DNA from: Mycoplasmopsis bovigenitalium
GTDB lineage: Bacteria; Bacillota_I; Bacilli_A; Mycoplasmatales; Metamycoplasmataceae
Reading direction: 5' to 3'
NCBI RefSeq assembly: GCF_002356075.1
Contig: NZ_AP017902.1
Location: 372,001 to 436,000 of the forward strand
DNA length: 64,000 bases
The notes under the pieces are model-generated. The model saw only the letters and a program-made list of their open reading frames with translations, searched no databases and was not told the DNA's origin. This document shows, one piece after another, positions 1 through 10,578 of this stretch; positions within the stretch are counted from its first letter, which is position 1, and the number at the start of each line of letters is the position of its first letter. A program made the translations under genes and the position numbers.

Positions 1-2663
1 GCAAACAAGTTGATGAATTAAAGCAAAAACATGGCCTTAACACACTAATGAGAAATAAAAAAGTCAATCCTATTGTTGCTTTTTTTAAACAATTTATTGA
101 TCCGATGATTATTTTACTAATTATTGGTGCTTCAATTTCATTGGGATTAGCAATTTATGAACACGTTAGTGGTGAAAAAAATGGAATAGATATTTTAATC
201 GGGTACATTGAGCCATTTATCATTGTTTTAGTAATTATTTTAAATTCAATGCTTGGCGCTTATCAAGAAGTAAAATCTGACCGTGCTGTAAGGGCGCTTG
301 AAAAAATGAATGAGTCATTTACTAGTGTAATGCGTGATGGTAGAATCCAAAAAATCAAATCAACAGAACTTGTTCCTGGTGATTTAATTCTTTTAGCCGC
401 GGGAGACACAATAAATGCAGATTGCAGAATTATTGATGCAACTAATTTAATGGTTGTTGAATCTTCATTAACTGGAGAAAACTTAGCAATTAACAAAATT
501 GAAAACTGAGATGCCACTGACAATGCAATATTAGCTGAAAATAAACATTTACTATACTCAAGTACATATGTAACTAATGGTAAAGCATTAGCAATTGTTG
601 TTGCAACTGGTGTTAATACTGAAATTGGTAAAATAAATGAATTAATTCAAAAACAAGGAGCAACAACAACTCCACTTCAATACAAACTGAACAAATTAAG
701 TAAATGATTTGGAATTGGTGGAGTAGTCTTACTATTTGTTAGCTTGATAACACAAATATTATTAAATAATATTAGTGGTGGGTGAAACAGACCAGATGTC
801 TATACACAAGCAACTGTTACAGCTATTAGTTTAGCAGTAGCTGCAATTCCAGAAGGTCTATTAACCTTTACAACTGTCTTGCTGACAGTTGGAGTTAAAA
901 ACTTAACAAAAGAAAAAGCTTTAGTCAAAAATTTACTTGCAGTCGAAACATTAGGTTCAGCCTCAATTATTTGTACCGATAAAACTGGTACGCTTACAGA
1001 AAATAAAATGAAGGTTATTGACTTGTATGACTTTCAAACAAACTCAATATTAACAGTTAAAAATAATAAGCAAAATTTTGAAAAAATAACAAAATTTGTA
1101 ACACTATGTAATGACGCATTTATTCATTTTAATAAAGAAAATGGCGAATTTGAAGAAGTTGGTGATCCAACTGAAACAGGAATGTTGCGTTATGCTTTTG
1201 ATAATCAAATAACAAAAGAATCATTGAAAAATGAATTCAAAATTATAACTTCATTGCCATTTGATAGCGACAGAAAAATGCACTCAGTTCTAGTCCAAAA
1301 TAACAACAAAAAATTCATGATAACCAAGGGCGCTCCAGATATTATCATTGAAAAATCAAACAATATTGACAAGGAAAAAGTTCTATCAATTAATAATAGT
1401 TGGTCTGAAAAATCTTACAGAGTTATTGCAGTAGCAATTAAAGAAATTAACTCAGAAAATATTAATTTCAATGATGAAAATGACTTTGAATTTGTAGGTT
1501 TAATTGCACTTGTTGACCCTCCTAGAGCAAATGTAAAAGAAAGTGTTTTAGCCGCTAAAAACGCAGGAATCAAAACAGTTATGATTACTGGCGACCATAT
1601 AGTAACTGCTAAAGCAATTGCAAGCCAATTAGGTATTTACAACGATGGTGATTTATGCATAACTGGTAGCCAACTGGCACAAATGAGTGAAAAAGAACTT
1701 GCTGAAAAAGTTAAAAAAATTTCAGTTTATGCAAGGGTTAATCCAGAAGACAAACTTCGAATTGTCAAAGCTTGACAATCACATGAAAAAGTTGTGGCTA
1801 TGACTGGTGATGGCGTAAATGATGCTCCTGCTTTAAAAGTTTCTGATATTGGTTGTGCAATGGGTATAACTGGAACAGATGTTTCTAAACAAGCAGCTGA
1901 CTTGATTTTAGTTGACGATAATTTTAATACTATTGTTAGTGCTGTTAAAAATGGACGTTCAACATTTGATAAAATCAAAACAATAATTACGAATTTACTT
2001 GTTTCATCTCTTGTTGAAATTATTGTTATGATGCTTGGAATGATTGTATTTTTCTTTGCATACAAAGGAAAATACGAACAATTTTACATTTTCGGCGCAA
2101 GTCAATTATTGTGAATTAACTTGGTTTCTCATGGTTTACCTGCTATTGCACTTGGATTTGTAAATAGTGACAAAGACGTTATGAATAGAAATCCATTCAA
2201 TAAAAAAGAATCAATTTTTGCAAGAGGAATGGGTATAACACTAATTTGACAATCACTTTTATTAAGTCTTGCAACATTAATTTCATACACAATTGGAGCT
2301 GAATATGCCATTGCAAATAGCTTAGAATTTGCACAAACAGCTTCAACATGTGGTTTTATAACTCTTGGTTTAGCATGCGGAATAAACACAATCAACTTTA
2401 TGTCTGAAAAATCAATTTTTATCTCATCAATTAAAAAATATTGATTAGTATGAGCAGCAATTATATTCTCAGGTAGCACAATTTTGATTGTTTCACTTGT
2501 TCCCCAAATTGCTCAAGTATTTCGCATGGCAGACATAACCAAACATTGAAAACTAATCGTATCTTCAATATCATTAGGACTAATTTTAGTTGTTGCTAAT
2601 GAAGTATTAAAATTTACCAAATGAATTGGAAATATATTGAAAAAAAGCAAAGCTAGTCATTAA
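1..2663 (+). CDS. Calcium-type P-type ATPase, 5' end outside window
   Basis: ATP-driven cation pump of the plasma membrane, probably exporting Ca2+. The frame is open from base 3, so the N-terminal tail lies upstream of the window; 886 codons are present. Visible landmarks in order: actuator-domain loop with SLTGEN, membrane helix with AAIPEGL (the PEGL signature of type II pumps), phosphorylation motif DKTGTLT, nucleotide-binding loop with KGAPD, and hinge [12 protein letters not shown], followed by C-terminal helices. Several Trp residues are encoded by TGA, so the gene looks fragmented under the standard code. It converges on secA and both share a two-way terminator. Ion specificity cannot be settled from sequence; the PacL/SERCA-like class is clear. 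Confidence 0.93.
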
Positions 2664-2677
2664 GCTTTGGTTTTTTA
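2648..2677. terminator. Bidirectional terminator between ATPase and secA
   Basis: Perfect inverted repeat CAAAGCT/AGCTTTG with an 8-nt loop, flanked by A6 on the left and T6 on the right, so it reads as a Rho-independent terminator in both directions. It overlaps the ATPase stop codon and abuts the secA stop. Confidence 0.85.
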
Positions 2678-5221
2678 TTAATAATTATTTTGTTCTAATA
2701 TATCAGAGGCAAATTCAACATTTGCAACATCATTATTTACATAACCTTCTTTAGCTTGTTTATACAAATCAATTCAAATTTGTTCACGTTGCGAATCTTC
2801 AACGTTTTCATCAAGATAAACTGTACTTTTAATAGCTTGGAAAAGAGGGTCATTTTCCATTTCGCTTGAAATTAAAGATTCTGCCCCATTTCTATCGTTG
2901 AATATTGCACGGCAAACATCAGTGGCAATATTTGCGAGCATTTGATTGAACTTTTTAGTACCTTCTTCTGTATAAACTTGATATGGGTTTTTTTGTGAAT
3001 ATTGAACTAAGTTAACATTTGAACGCAATTTATCCATAACGTTAATATGGTTTTGTCAATATCTATCAGAAACACTTAAAACTATTTGTTTTTCGCAATA
3101 TTGAACCATATTTTCTGCTGTTTTTTCATTATAAATTTGTCTTCATTTTTTATACTTATTCAATAATTCGTTATTCAAGAAATCTTGCATGTCATTTTCG
3201 TGAATTTTAGAAAGCATCTCTAATTCAAATTTATCTCTAACACCTTTTCCCAAAAATTCATCATTTAAATAAGAAAATAGTTTTTCATAAATAAATGTGC
3301 CAGTTTTATTCAAAAACATTGGATTATGAACAATTGTATTTACAGCATTTTTCAGCATTCTTTCAATAATAAAACCTAAGTCGTCATGAACAAGAATTAA
3401 GTCACGCTGTGCATAAAACAAGTCACGTTGTTGTCTAATCACATCATCGTAATGAAGCACGCTTTTACGCGAATCGTAGTTGAAGCCTTCAATTTTTTTC
3501 TGTGCTTCAACAAATCCTTTTACAAGCGATTTTGAAGTAATTTCGCTATCACCTTTATCAGCAAATTGTTCTTTAAATTCTTCATAATTAGAAAAACGAC
3601 GCATTAATTGGTCATCTAATGAAACATAAAATTTAGAAACTCCAGGGTCTCCTTGACGCCCACTACGCCCACGTAGCTGGTTATCAATACGACGAGACTC
3701 AGCTCTATCGGTACCAATAACATATAAACCGCCTAATTCTTTTGCTTCTTGTGACAATTTAATGTCAGTACCACGCCCAGCCATGTTTGTTGCAATTGTA
3801 ACCGATTTAACTTGACCTGCGTTTGCAATTATTTCCGCCTCTGACGCATTTTGTTTAGCATTCAATACTGTGTGTGGAATCATTGCTTGTGATAAAAAGT
3901 AGTGTAAAATTTCCGAATCTTCAATTTGTGCAGTACCAACTAAAACTGGTTGGCCTTTTTCATATAATTCTTTAATTTTTTCAGTAACTGCTTCTCATTT
4001 TCCTTTCGCAGTTGCAAAAATTGAGTCTTCTAAATCTTTACGAATAACTGGTCTATTAGTTGGAACTACATTTACACGCATGTTGTAAATGTCAATGAAT
4101 TCTTGTTCTTCAGTTTTTGCAGTACCTGTCATACCACATAATTTAGTAAACATACGGAAGAAGTTTTGGTAAGTAATTGTTGCTAGTGTTTTTGTTTCAC
4201 TTTCAATTTCAACCCCAGCACAAGCTTGAATTGCTTGTTGTAAACCTTCAGAATATGCTCTACCTTCCATTATACGGCCTGTAAATGCATCAACTAACTC
4301 GATTTTGCCATCACGAACTATATATTCGACATTTTCGCGCATAACTTTGTGGGCACGAAGTGAATTTTGAATTCTATGAACCATTTCTGAATTTTCAAAA
4401 TGATACAAATTATCAAAACCAAAAAATGCATTTGCTTTTTTAATACCGCTATATGTCAAAGAAATTGCCTTTGATTCCTCGTCAATTTCATAATCATCTT
4501 CAACTAGTGTTCTAACGAATCTGTCAGCCATAAAGTATTCACTTGTATCTTCGCCTTCACCACCAGAAATTATCAATGGGGTTTTTGCTTCATCAATTAA
4601 AATTGAGTCAGCTTCGTCAATTAAACAGAAATTTAAGCCTCTTTGAACTTTTTCGCCAACTGATTCAGCCATATTATCACGTAAATAATCAAAACCTAGT
4701 TCAGAGTGCACTGAATAGGTAATGTCAGCAGCGTACGCTGCTCGTTTTTCTGCTGGATCCATTTGTGCTTTATTAATTCCAACAGTTAAACCAAGTCAAT
4801 TGAATACTTCACCCATTTCAATAGCATCACGCTCAGAAAGATATTCGTTAACTGTTGATACAATGGCTCCTTTGCCTTCAAGAGCATTTAAGTAAACAGG
4901 CGCAATTGATGTGATTGTTTTACCTTCTCCAGTTTTCATTTCAGCAACCGATGCTAAATCAAGTAAAACACCACCAAGCATTTGTACGTCATAAGGACGC
5001 TTACCAAGCACTCTTTTTGTTGCTTCTCTTGAAACAGCAAAAACCTCAGCTCGCATTGATTCCAAACTCTCACCATTTGCAATACGCGTTCTAAACTGCA
5101 AGGTTTTATTTTTTAAATCATCATCAGACAATTTCTGAATGATTTTTTCATAATCATTGATTTTTTTCAATGTTTTTTCAGCTATACGCATTTCAGTTGA
5201 CTTAAATTCAAATAGTTTCAT
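2678..5221 (-). CDS. secA: Preprotein translocase ATPase SecA
   Basis: Motor of the Sec pathway; pushes unfolded preproteins, here including the many lipoproteins of this window, through SecYEG. 847 aa. Visible motifs in order: Walker A GEGKT near residue 98, helicase DEAD-type LIDEADS, GMTGTAKTE, and NMAGRGTDI with QLRGRSGRQGD near the end of the motor. The C-terminal zinc-binding tail seen in many SecA proteins is absent; the protein ends soon after the helical wing. Last gene of the gpmI-HAD-secA set, but a terminator lies between HAD and secA, so it probably has its own promoter. An 18-22 bp AT palindrome sits 26 bp upstream of the start codon. Confidence 0.97.
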
Positions 5222-5246
5222 AATGCAATTTTACATTAAAAATGTA

Positions 5247-5268
5247 TTAATATTAAATTTAATATTAA
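5247..5268. promoter_or_regulatory. 22-bp AT-only palindrome upstream of secA
   Basis: A perfect 22-bp palindrome whose 18-bp core AATATTAAATTTAATATT also occurs upstream of the P80 gene (51154-51171). It lies between the HAD terminator and the secA start, where a promoter or operator would be expected. A role as a protein binding site is inference. Confidence 0.45.
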
Positions 5269-5306
5269 AAAGCCAAAACAGAAACTAGCGGCTGTTTTTG
5301 GCTTTT
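5267..5306 (-). terminator. Terminator of the gpmI-HAD unit
   Basis: Arms AAAAAGCCAAAACAG and CTGTTTTTGGCTTTT (one bulged T) flank a 10-nt loop that contains the HAD stop codon. On the minus strand the stem is followed by a T-rich tail. It separates HAD from secA. Confidence 0.8.
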
Positions 5307-6166
5307 AATTTGTCATTTCATTTTTCAACTTGTAATCTTACTTTTTCTTTTTCATACATTGATTTTGTACGATAAACATAGTCAATTATAGATTCACCAA
5401 GACCATTTTGCTCAACATCTGCAGCAAAAAGCGCACATTTGCTTTTGACACTTTGCGGAGCATTATCCATTGCATATCCAAAACCAACCATACTTAACAT
5501 TGACAGATCATTTTCACTATCACCAATCGCCATTGTATTTTTTATATCGGTATTAAAAATGTTTTCACACAAAAATTGTGCTGCATTTCCTTTTGAAGCC
5601 TGTTTTGTTGTAATTTCAATATGACTTGATAATTTAACCATTTCAATTGGTAAATTTGATTCAACAATATCGTTTTTTATTTGTTCAATTGAATTGTTAT
5701 TGTCTAAAATTTCTAACTTTAAAACACGTTTTATAGAATGATTAGTAAAATCCCAATCTTTAAAATCATAAAAATCTATATAAAAATCAATGGTTGATTT
5801 AGAAGCATTGAATAGACCGTATTTATCAAGAGAATTTCAATAAATTGCAGCATTATATTTGTTGCAAATATTTAAAATTTTTGTCAATGAATCTTCATCA
5901 ATAAACGAATAAAACAAGTATTTTTTATCTTGTAAATCTAAAATTTCCGCCCCGTTTGAACATATGATATATCTGGCACTCAACTCGTTTGCTAAATCTT
6001 GAATTTTTGGAAGAGCGGGGTTCCCAGTAGCTAAAACAAATTCAACTCCATCATTGTACGAATCTAAAATACTTTTTTTCGTTTCTTCGCTCAATACTCT
6101 ATTTGAAAATGGATAAATAGTACCATCAATATCGCTAAAAATAATTCTTTTAAATTGTTTAGACAT
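5285..6166 (-). CDS. Cof-type HAD superfamily phosphatase
   Basis: Cytoplasmic haloacid-dehalogenase fold hydrolase, probably a phosphatase of sugar phosphates or flavin mononucleotide. 293 aa. Motif I SDIDGTIYP with the nucleophile Asp is near the N-terminus, motif II ATGNP follows, and motif IV GDSENDLSM is near the C-terminus; the spacing with a C2 cap is typical of the Cof/YidA subgroup. The start ATG directly follows the gpmI stop (TAG-ATG), so translation is probably coupled. One of three Cof-like HAD genes in this window. Substrate unknown. Confidence 0.9.
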
Positions 6167-7656
6167 CTAGATTAAAGGTTCTTCATTCATTTCTTTTGGA
6201 ATTTGAATTCCCACGTATTTTAAAATAGTTGGAGCTATATTTGCCAATTTACCATCTTTAAGTTTTAGAGTTTTATCAGTTGAAACAAGCATTACTGGAT
6301 TGTCTGTATGCTTTGTGGCTGGGCCACCTTTATTATCAATCATTACTTCAGAATTTCCATGGTCAGCCGTAATAAATACAGTAACATCATTTTCACTAGC
6401 TCAATCTATAACTCTTTTGATTTGTGAATCTAAAAATTCAATTGCTTCAATTGTTGCATCTAAAACACCAGTGTGACCAACCATGTCAGGGTTTGCATAA
6501 TTCATAATAGTTAAATCGTTTTTAAGTCCATGTTCAATAAGCTTGTCAGTGATTTCTTTTGCACTCATTTTTGGGGCTAAATCGTAAGTTTTAACCTTTA
6601 GTGAATCAACCATAATTCTTGTTGAATTCTGATAAACAACATCAACGCCACCATCCATAAAATAAGTAACGTGTGAATATTTTTGTGTTTCTGCTAATCT
6701 CAATTGTTTTAAATTATTTTGACTAATAACAGCACCAATTGGATTGTCAACTTTCATCTCTTCTATTGCAACTTTTGATTCAACTCCTTCATATTTCATC
6801 ATAGAAATAAAATCTTCAAGTTGAACACGATTTTTTGGATTGTAATCAAATAATGACGAACCAATTAAACAATGAGAAAGTTGTCTTGCTCTATCCGGTC
6901 TAAAATTAAAGAAAATAACTGAATCATTATTTGTTATAAACTTACCATTTTCATTGATTGCAGGAACAATAAATTCATCTGTTACATTTTTACCATATGA
7001 ATCATTAATATATTGAATTACGTCAAAAAATTTGTTTTTAGATTCCCCTAATAATGCATCAAAATGTAATTGAACACGATCAAACATTTTATCTCTATCC
7101 ATTCCATAATAACGTCCACCAATTGATGAAATTGTGTAACCATATCTATTAGTTAAATCCGTTAATTTTTCCAATGAACTAATCAATGATTTAGGAGCAA
7201 CATCCCGACCATCACCTATTACGTGTATTGACACATCTTTTAGACCAGATTCGTTTGCAAGTTCAATTAATTCAAAAAGATGATCTTGGTGGGAATGCAC
7301 ACCCCCATCACTCAATAAACCAACTAAATGAAGTGTTTTTTTATTATTTTTTACTTTTTTATTGCATCTAAAAATATTTGATTTTTCTTGAAATCACCTG
7401 TTTTTATTGAGTGATTTATCAAACTCAATCCTGTGTAAACAACTCTGCCAGCGCCGATATTCAAATGCCCCACCTCAGAGTTACCCATTTGACCCTCTGG
7501 AAGACCTACATATTGACCAGAAGCTTGAATTTTTGAATTAGGATAATCACTTAATAATTTGTCAAAAGTTGGTGTTTTTGCTAATTCAAAAGCGTTACCT
7601 TCATATTTTTTACCAAGGCCTAATCCGTCAATAACAATTAAAACTGTTTTTTTCAT
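6167..7656 (-). CDS. gpmI: Phosphoglycerate mutase (2,3-BPG-independent), frame-broken
   Basis: Interconverts 3- and 2-phosphoglycerate in lower glycolysis. The N-terminal part (101 codons, start 7656 preceded by AAAGGG) has VIDGLGLG and the catalytic-serine segment GNSEVGHLNIGAGR. The rest, in the -1 frame, holds SDGGVHSH and the metal motif TADHGNSE near the C-terminus. The zero frame ends at TAA 7351-7353, directly after the heptamer A_AAA_AAG (7360-7354). A -1 slip there rejoins the frame exactly and gives about 496 aa, close to the normal family length. The alternatives are a lost A from an A7 run (sequencing error), a true pseudogene, or programmed frameshifting. Downstream HAD is coupled. 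Confidence 0.85.
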
Positions 7657-7847
7657 ATTACCCTTTCAGAAATTTATATTTTAATTTTATATTTTTTAAC
7701 TTTTTTTAATAATATTTCAATGAAATATTGATTGCTTAAAGATATTTAAATTTCCAATCTAAATAACGTAATTTTGAAAATTTGTTTTAAATATTAAATA
7801 AATAATTAATTATCAATATAATAATATTAATTATATGTGGAGGTGGT
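7657..7847. promoter_or_regulatory. Divergent gpmI/dnaX promoter region
   Basis: AT-rich spacer between divergent genes. For dnaX a TATAAT-like -10 lies at 7817-7822 and a strong Shine-Dalgarno GGAGG at 7839-7843. For gpmI the ribosome site AAAGGG lies just upstream of 7656. No operator-like repeats were recognised. Confidence 0.5.
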
Positions 7848-9683
7848 GTGTATAAGGCTTTATATAGAAAATATCGACCAAGAAATTTTGATGAAGTTGT
7901 TGGGCAACAACACATTGTTCAAACATTAAAAAACATTATACTTAGCAATAAAATTAGCCACGCATACCTATTTTCAGGACCTCGTGGCGTTGGTAAAACA
8001 TCAGTAGCCAAAATTTTTGCCTCAACACTAAATTGCGGCCATGGATTAGAACTAACATTTGTTTGTGAACAATGTTTAAAAATTAGTGATAAAAACTTTG
8101 ACATCATTGAAATGGATGCAGCTTCAAATAATGGTGTTGACGATATAAGAAGTTTGAACGAAAAGATACAAAATATGCCTGCAAATGGCAAATTTAAAAT
8201 TTATATAATTGATGAAGTTCATATGCTTAGCAAGGGTGCTTTCAATGCATTGCTTAAAACTCTTGAGGAACCCCCAGCACACGTTATATTTATACTTGCA
8301 ACAACTGATCCTCAAAAAATTCCATTAACAATTCTTTCTCGTGTTCAAAGATACAATTTTAGAAAAATACCTACTCAAACAATTATTGAACAGCTGCAAA
8401 AGGTTTTAAATTCGGAAAATATTACATACGATGAGGATTCTCTGGGTTATATTGCTAGATTATCTAATGGAGGAATGCGTGACGCGCTATCAATTGCTGA
8501 TCAAGCATTAGCATATGGTAATGGACACATAAAAATTCAAGACATATCTTATGCATTTGGAATTTCAGCAAATGAAAATTTAATAACTATTCTTAATAAT
8601 TTATATATTGGAAATGTAAAAGATATTATTTCACTTATTGATGAACTAAAAAATGCCGGGCTTGATTCTAAACATCTAATTGACGGATTAATTGGTGTTC
8701 TAAAAGATTTCGTCATTTTAAATAGAACGTCAGATGTTCATCTTATTGAATTATTAACTCAAAAAGACATTGAATTGTTGCAATTTAATTATGATTTCGC
8801 ATTAAAAACAATTGATAAATTGTACAAACTTGCCAAAGATTTGATTTATTCAGATTCTCAATTTCAACTTATTGAATTATCATTACTCAAAATTGCGAGC
8901 GAACAAAATTCCCAACAATCAAATGAAACCAAAACCATTGAAAATGATACAAAAAAGGATAATCAAGTTATGAAACCAAAAAAAACTCCTACTAACACAG
9001 TTAAAATTGCTCTTGAGCAAAGCCAAGAATTCATGGTTGAATTGAATGACAATTTAGGCGATGCTCAGACAATCAATGATGATTTATTGACATTTGATGG
9101 TTTCGATGCTGAAGATTCATTAATTTCAACATCCGAATTTAATTTTGAAGAAGATAACACGCAACAAAAAAATAAAAAATCTTTATTATTTCCAAAATTC
9201 GATGATAACTACTCTGGATTTAATTCCTTTACTGAAACATATTCTGACTCAGAGTTGATGAATGCTTTTGCATTGTCAACGAGAGAAGAAATATCTAGAG
9301 TTGAAACTGCTTTTGAATTTATTTTTAATAACAACGATGATAAATATTCAGACATTGTTTTAGCACTTAAAAACGTTAAAGTTTATGCAGCAGGCGAAAA
9401 ATTTATTGTTTTAGGTGCATCAAAAGTTTCAATATTCCCTGAGCTAAATTACCTTGAAAAAATTAAAACTAATTTTAGTTTCCAAGAATTATTGAAAACA
9501 TATTTAGGTGAATACAAAAACTTATTTATCATTAGTGATTTAAGAAGATATAAAGAAATTGGTAATGAATTTATTGAAAAAGTCAATGCTGGCGGCTTTG
9601 AAACATATAAATTTAACGATGTAAATGTTGATAGAAATCAATCACCAACAGCAAAATTATTTGAAGATTTAACCAATATTTAG
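7848..9683 (+). CDS. dnaX: DNA polymerase III subunit tau (and possibly gamma)
   Basis: Clamp-loader ATPase subunit of the replisome. 611 aa, starting at GTG 7848, four bases after GGAGG. Walker A GPRGVGKT at residues 44-51, zinc-binding Cys cluster around residues 63-80, Walker B IYIIDEVH and the SRC-like LSRVQRY follow. AAA+ domains I-II and the collar domain III end near residue 365; a low-complexity linker and a tau-specific C-terminal region follow. In the linker an in-phase A_AAA_AAG heptamer (8951-8957) would, after a -1 slip, add one Gly and stop, giving a gamma-like 371-aa protein. First gene of dnaX-ybaB-recR-tmk-holB-rsmI. Confidence 0.96.
   Translation: MYKALYRKYRPRNFDEVVGQQHIVQTLKNIILSNKISHAYLFSGPRGVGKTSVAKIFASTLNCGHGLELTFVCEQCLKISDKNFDIIEMDAASNNGVDDIRSLNEKIQNMPANGKFKIYIIDEVHMLSKGAFNALLKTLEEPPAHVIFILATTDPQKIPLTILSRVQRYNFRKIPTQTIIEQLQKVLNSENITYDEDSLGYIARLSNGGMRDALSIADQALAYGNGHIKIQDISYAFGISANENLITILNNLYIGNVKDIISLIDELKNAGLDSKHLIDGLIGVLKDFVILNRTSDVHLIELLTQKDIELLQFNYDFALKTIDKLYKLAKDLIYSDSQFQLIELSLLKIASEQNSQQSNETKTIENDTKKDNQVMKPKKTPTNTVKIALEQSQEFMVELNDNLGDAQTINDDLLTFDGFDAEDSLISTSEFNFEEDNTQQKNKKSLLFPKFDDNYSGFNSFTETYSDSELMNAFALSTREEISRVETAFEFIFNNNDDKYSDIVLALKNVKVYAAGEKFIVLGASKVSIFPELNYLEKIKTNFSFQELLKTYLGEYKNLFIISDLRRYKEIGNEFIEKVNAGGFETYKFNDVNVDRNQSPTAKLFEDLTNI
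8951..8962 (+). promoter_or_regulatory. Candidate -1 frameshift site in dnaX
   Basis: Codons ACA AAA AAG form the heptamer A_AAA_AAG in the phase needed for tandem -1 slippage. The -1 frame then reads GGA TAA, so one codon and a stop. A second run A8 at 8978-8985 also gives A_AAA_AAA with a -1 stop four codons later. I see no strong downstream stem-loop or upstream Shine-Dalgarno stimulator. Confidence 0.5.
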
Positions 9684-9692
9684 GAGATTAAA

Positions 9693-9983
9693 ATGGACCA
9701 AAATATGCTAAGAAAAATGCAAAAATTACAAAAAGAACTTGAAGCAAAAACTGAAGAGTTTATGGAAATGGAATTCAAAGAAGAAAAACATGGACTAGAA
9801 GTTATTGCTAAAGGAAGCAAGAGAATTGAGTCAATTAATATTAAGGACACAGACCTTTTAGATCCAGATGATCCTGAAACATTAGCAGACTTAATGAAAA
9901 TTGTAATTAACTCATTATTCACTAGAATCGATGAAGAACAAGAAAAGCTAATGCCACAAATGCCAGGTGGATTTGGCTTCTAA
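9693..9983 (+). CDS. YbaB/EbfC family nucleoid-associated protein
   Basis: Small cytoplasmic DNA-binding protein of the YbaB/EbfC family; the E. coli and Borrelia relatives form dimers that bind DNA. 96 aa, with the usual N-terminal coiled helix (MLRKMQKLQKEL) and a C-terminal segment ending in a Pro/Gly-rich MPQMPGGFGF tail like that of other members (family PGM motif). AGGAG precedes the start and overlaps the dnaX stop; its own stop overlaps the recR start (TAATG). The dnaX-ybaB-recR order is widespread in bacteria and supports a repair/recombination-linked role. Confidence 0.93.
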   Translation: MDQNMLRKMQKLQKELEAKTEEFMEMEFKEEKHGLEVIAKGSKRIESINIKDTDLLDPDDPETLADLMKIVINSLFTRIDEEQEKLMPQMPGGFGF

Positions 9984-10576
9984 TGAAAATAAAAACTATT
10001 CAAGATACAATTGAAACTCTTTCAAATATACCTGGGATTAGCAAAAAACAAGCTGAAAAAATGAGTTGATATTTTATCAACCAAGGTGAAGATGAAACAA
10101 AAAAAGTAATTAATTCATTGAATAATATCTGTCAAAATATTAAATACTGTGAAAATTGCAATTTCATTAAAGAAAACGAAAAGTGTCTAAATTGTGATGA
10201 CATTTTAAAAACAAATTCATTAATGATTGTTGAAAGTCCTACAACTCTTAACAAAATTGACGATTTAGGTATATTTCATGGCCACTATTATGTTTTGCCT
10301 TATTTAATGAAGATTAAAAATAAATTTGAGTCAGAAAACTATGATTATCCAGGTCTTGTTGAATACATTAAACAACATCAATTCGAGGAAGTAATTGTTG
10401 TTATTTCGCCGTCCCTTGAGGGGGAAATAACAACAACCAAACTCCTGAATTTAATCCAAAACTTGAACATTAAAGTCAGTCGTGCTGCTATTGGAATACC
10501 AATGGGCGCAAACCTAGACTACTTAGACGCATTCACAATAAAACAAGCAATAAACAACAGAAATAATAAGGGGTAA
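9983..10576 (+). CDS. recR: Recombination protein RecR
   Basis: Recombination mediator that works with RecO/RecF to load RecA on gapped DNA. 197 aa. N-terminal helix-hairpin-helix segment (SNIPGISKKQAEKM), a four-Cys zinc finger (CENC ... CLNC) around residues 55-70, and a Toprim domain with LMIVESP and the later SPSLEGEIT. Starts at the ATG overlapping the ybaB stop (TAATG). An in-frame TGA encodes the Trp near residue 30 (MSWYF). Two bases separate it from tmk. Confidence 0.95.
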
Positions 10577-10578
10577 TA

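Noticed and set aside
1727..2065. Long open frames antisense to conserved genes, for example within the ATPase
   Set aside because: They mirror a well-conserved gene on the other strand, lack ribosome sites and have no family-like content.
7657..7847. Replication origin near dnaX
   Set aside because: dnaX in this cluster is not the dnaA-dnaN origin region; no DnaA boxes were found.
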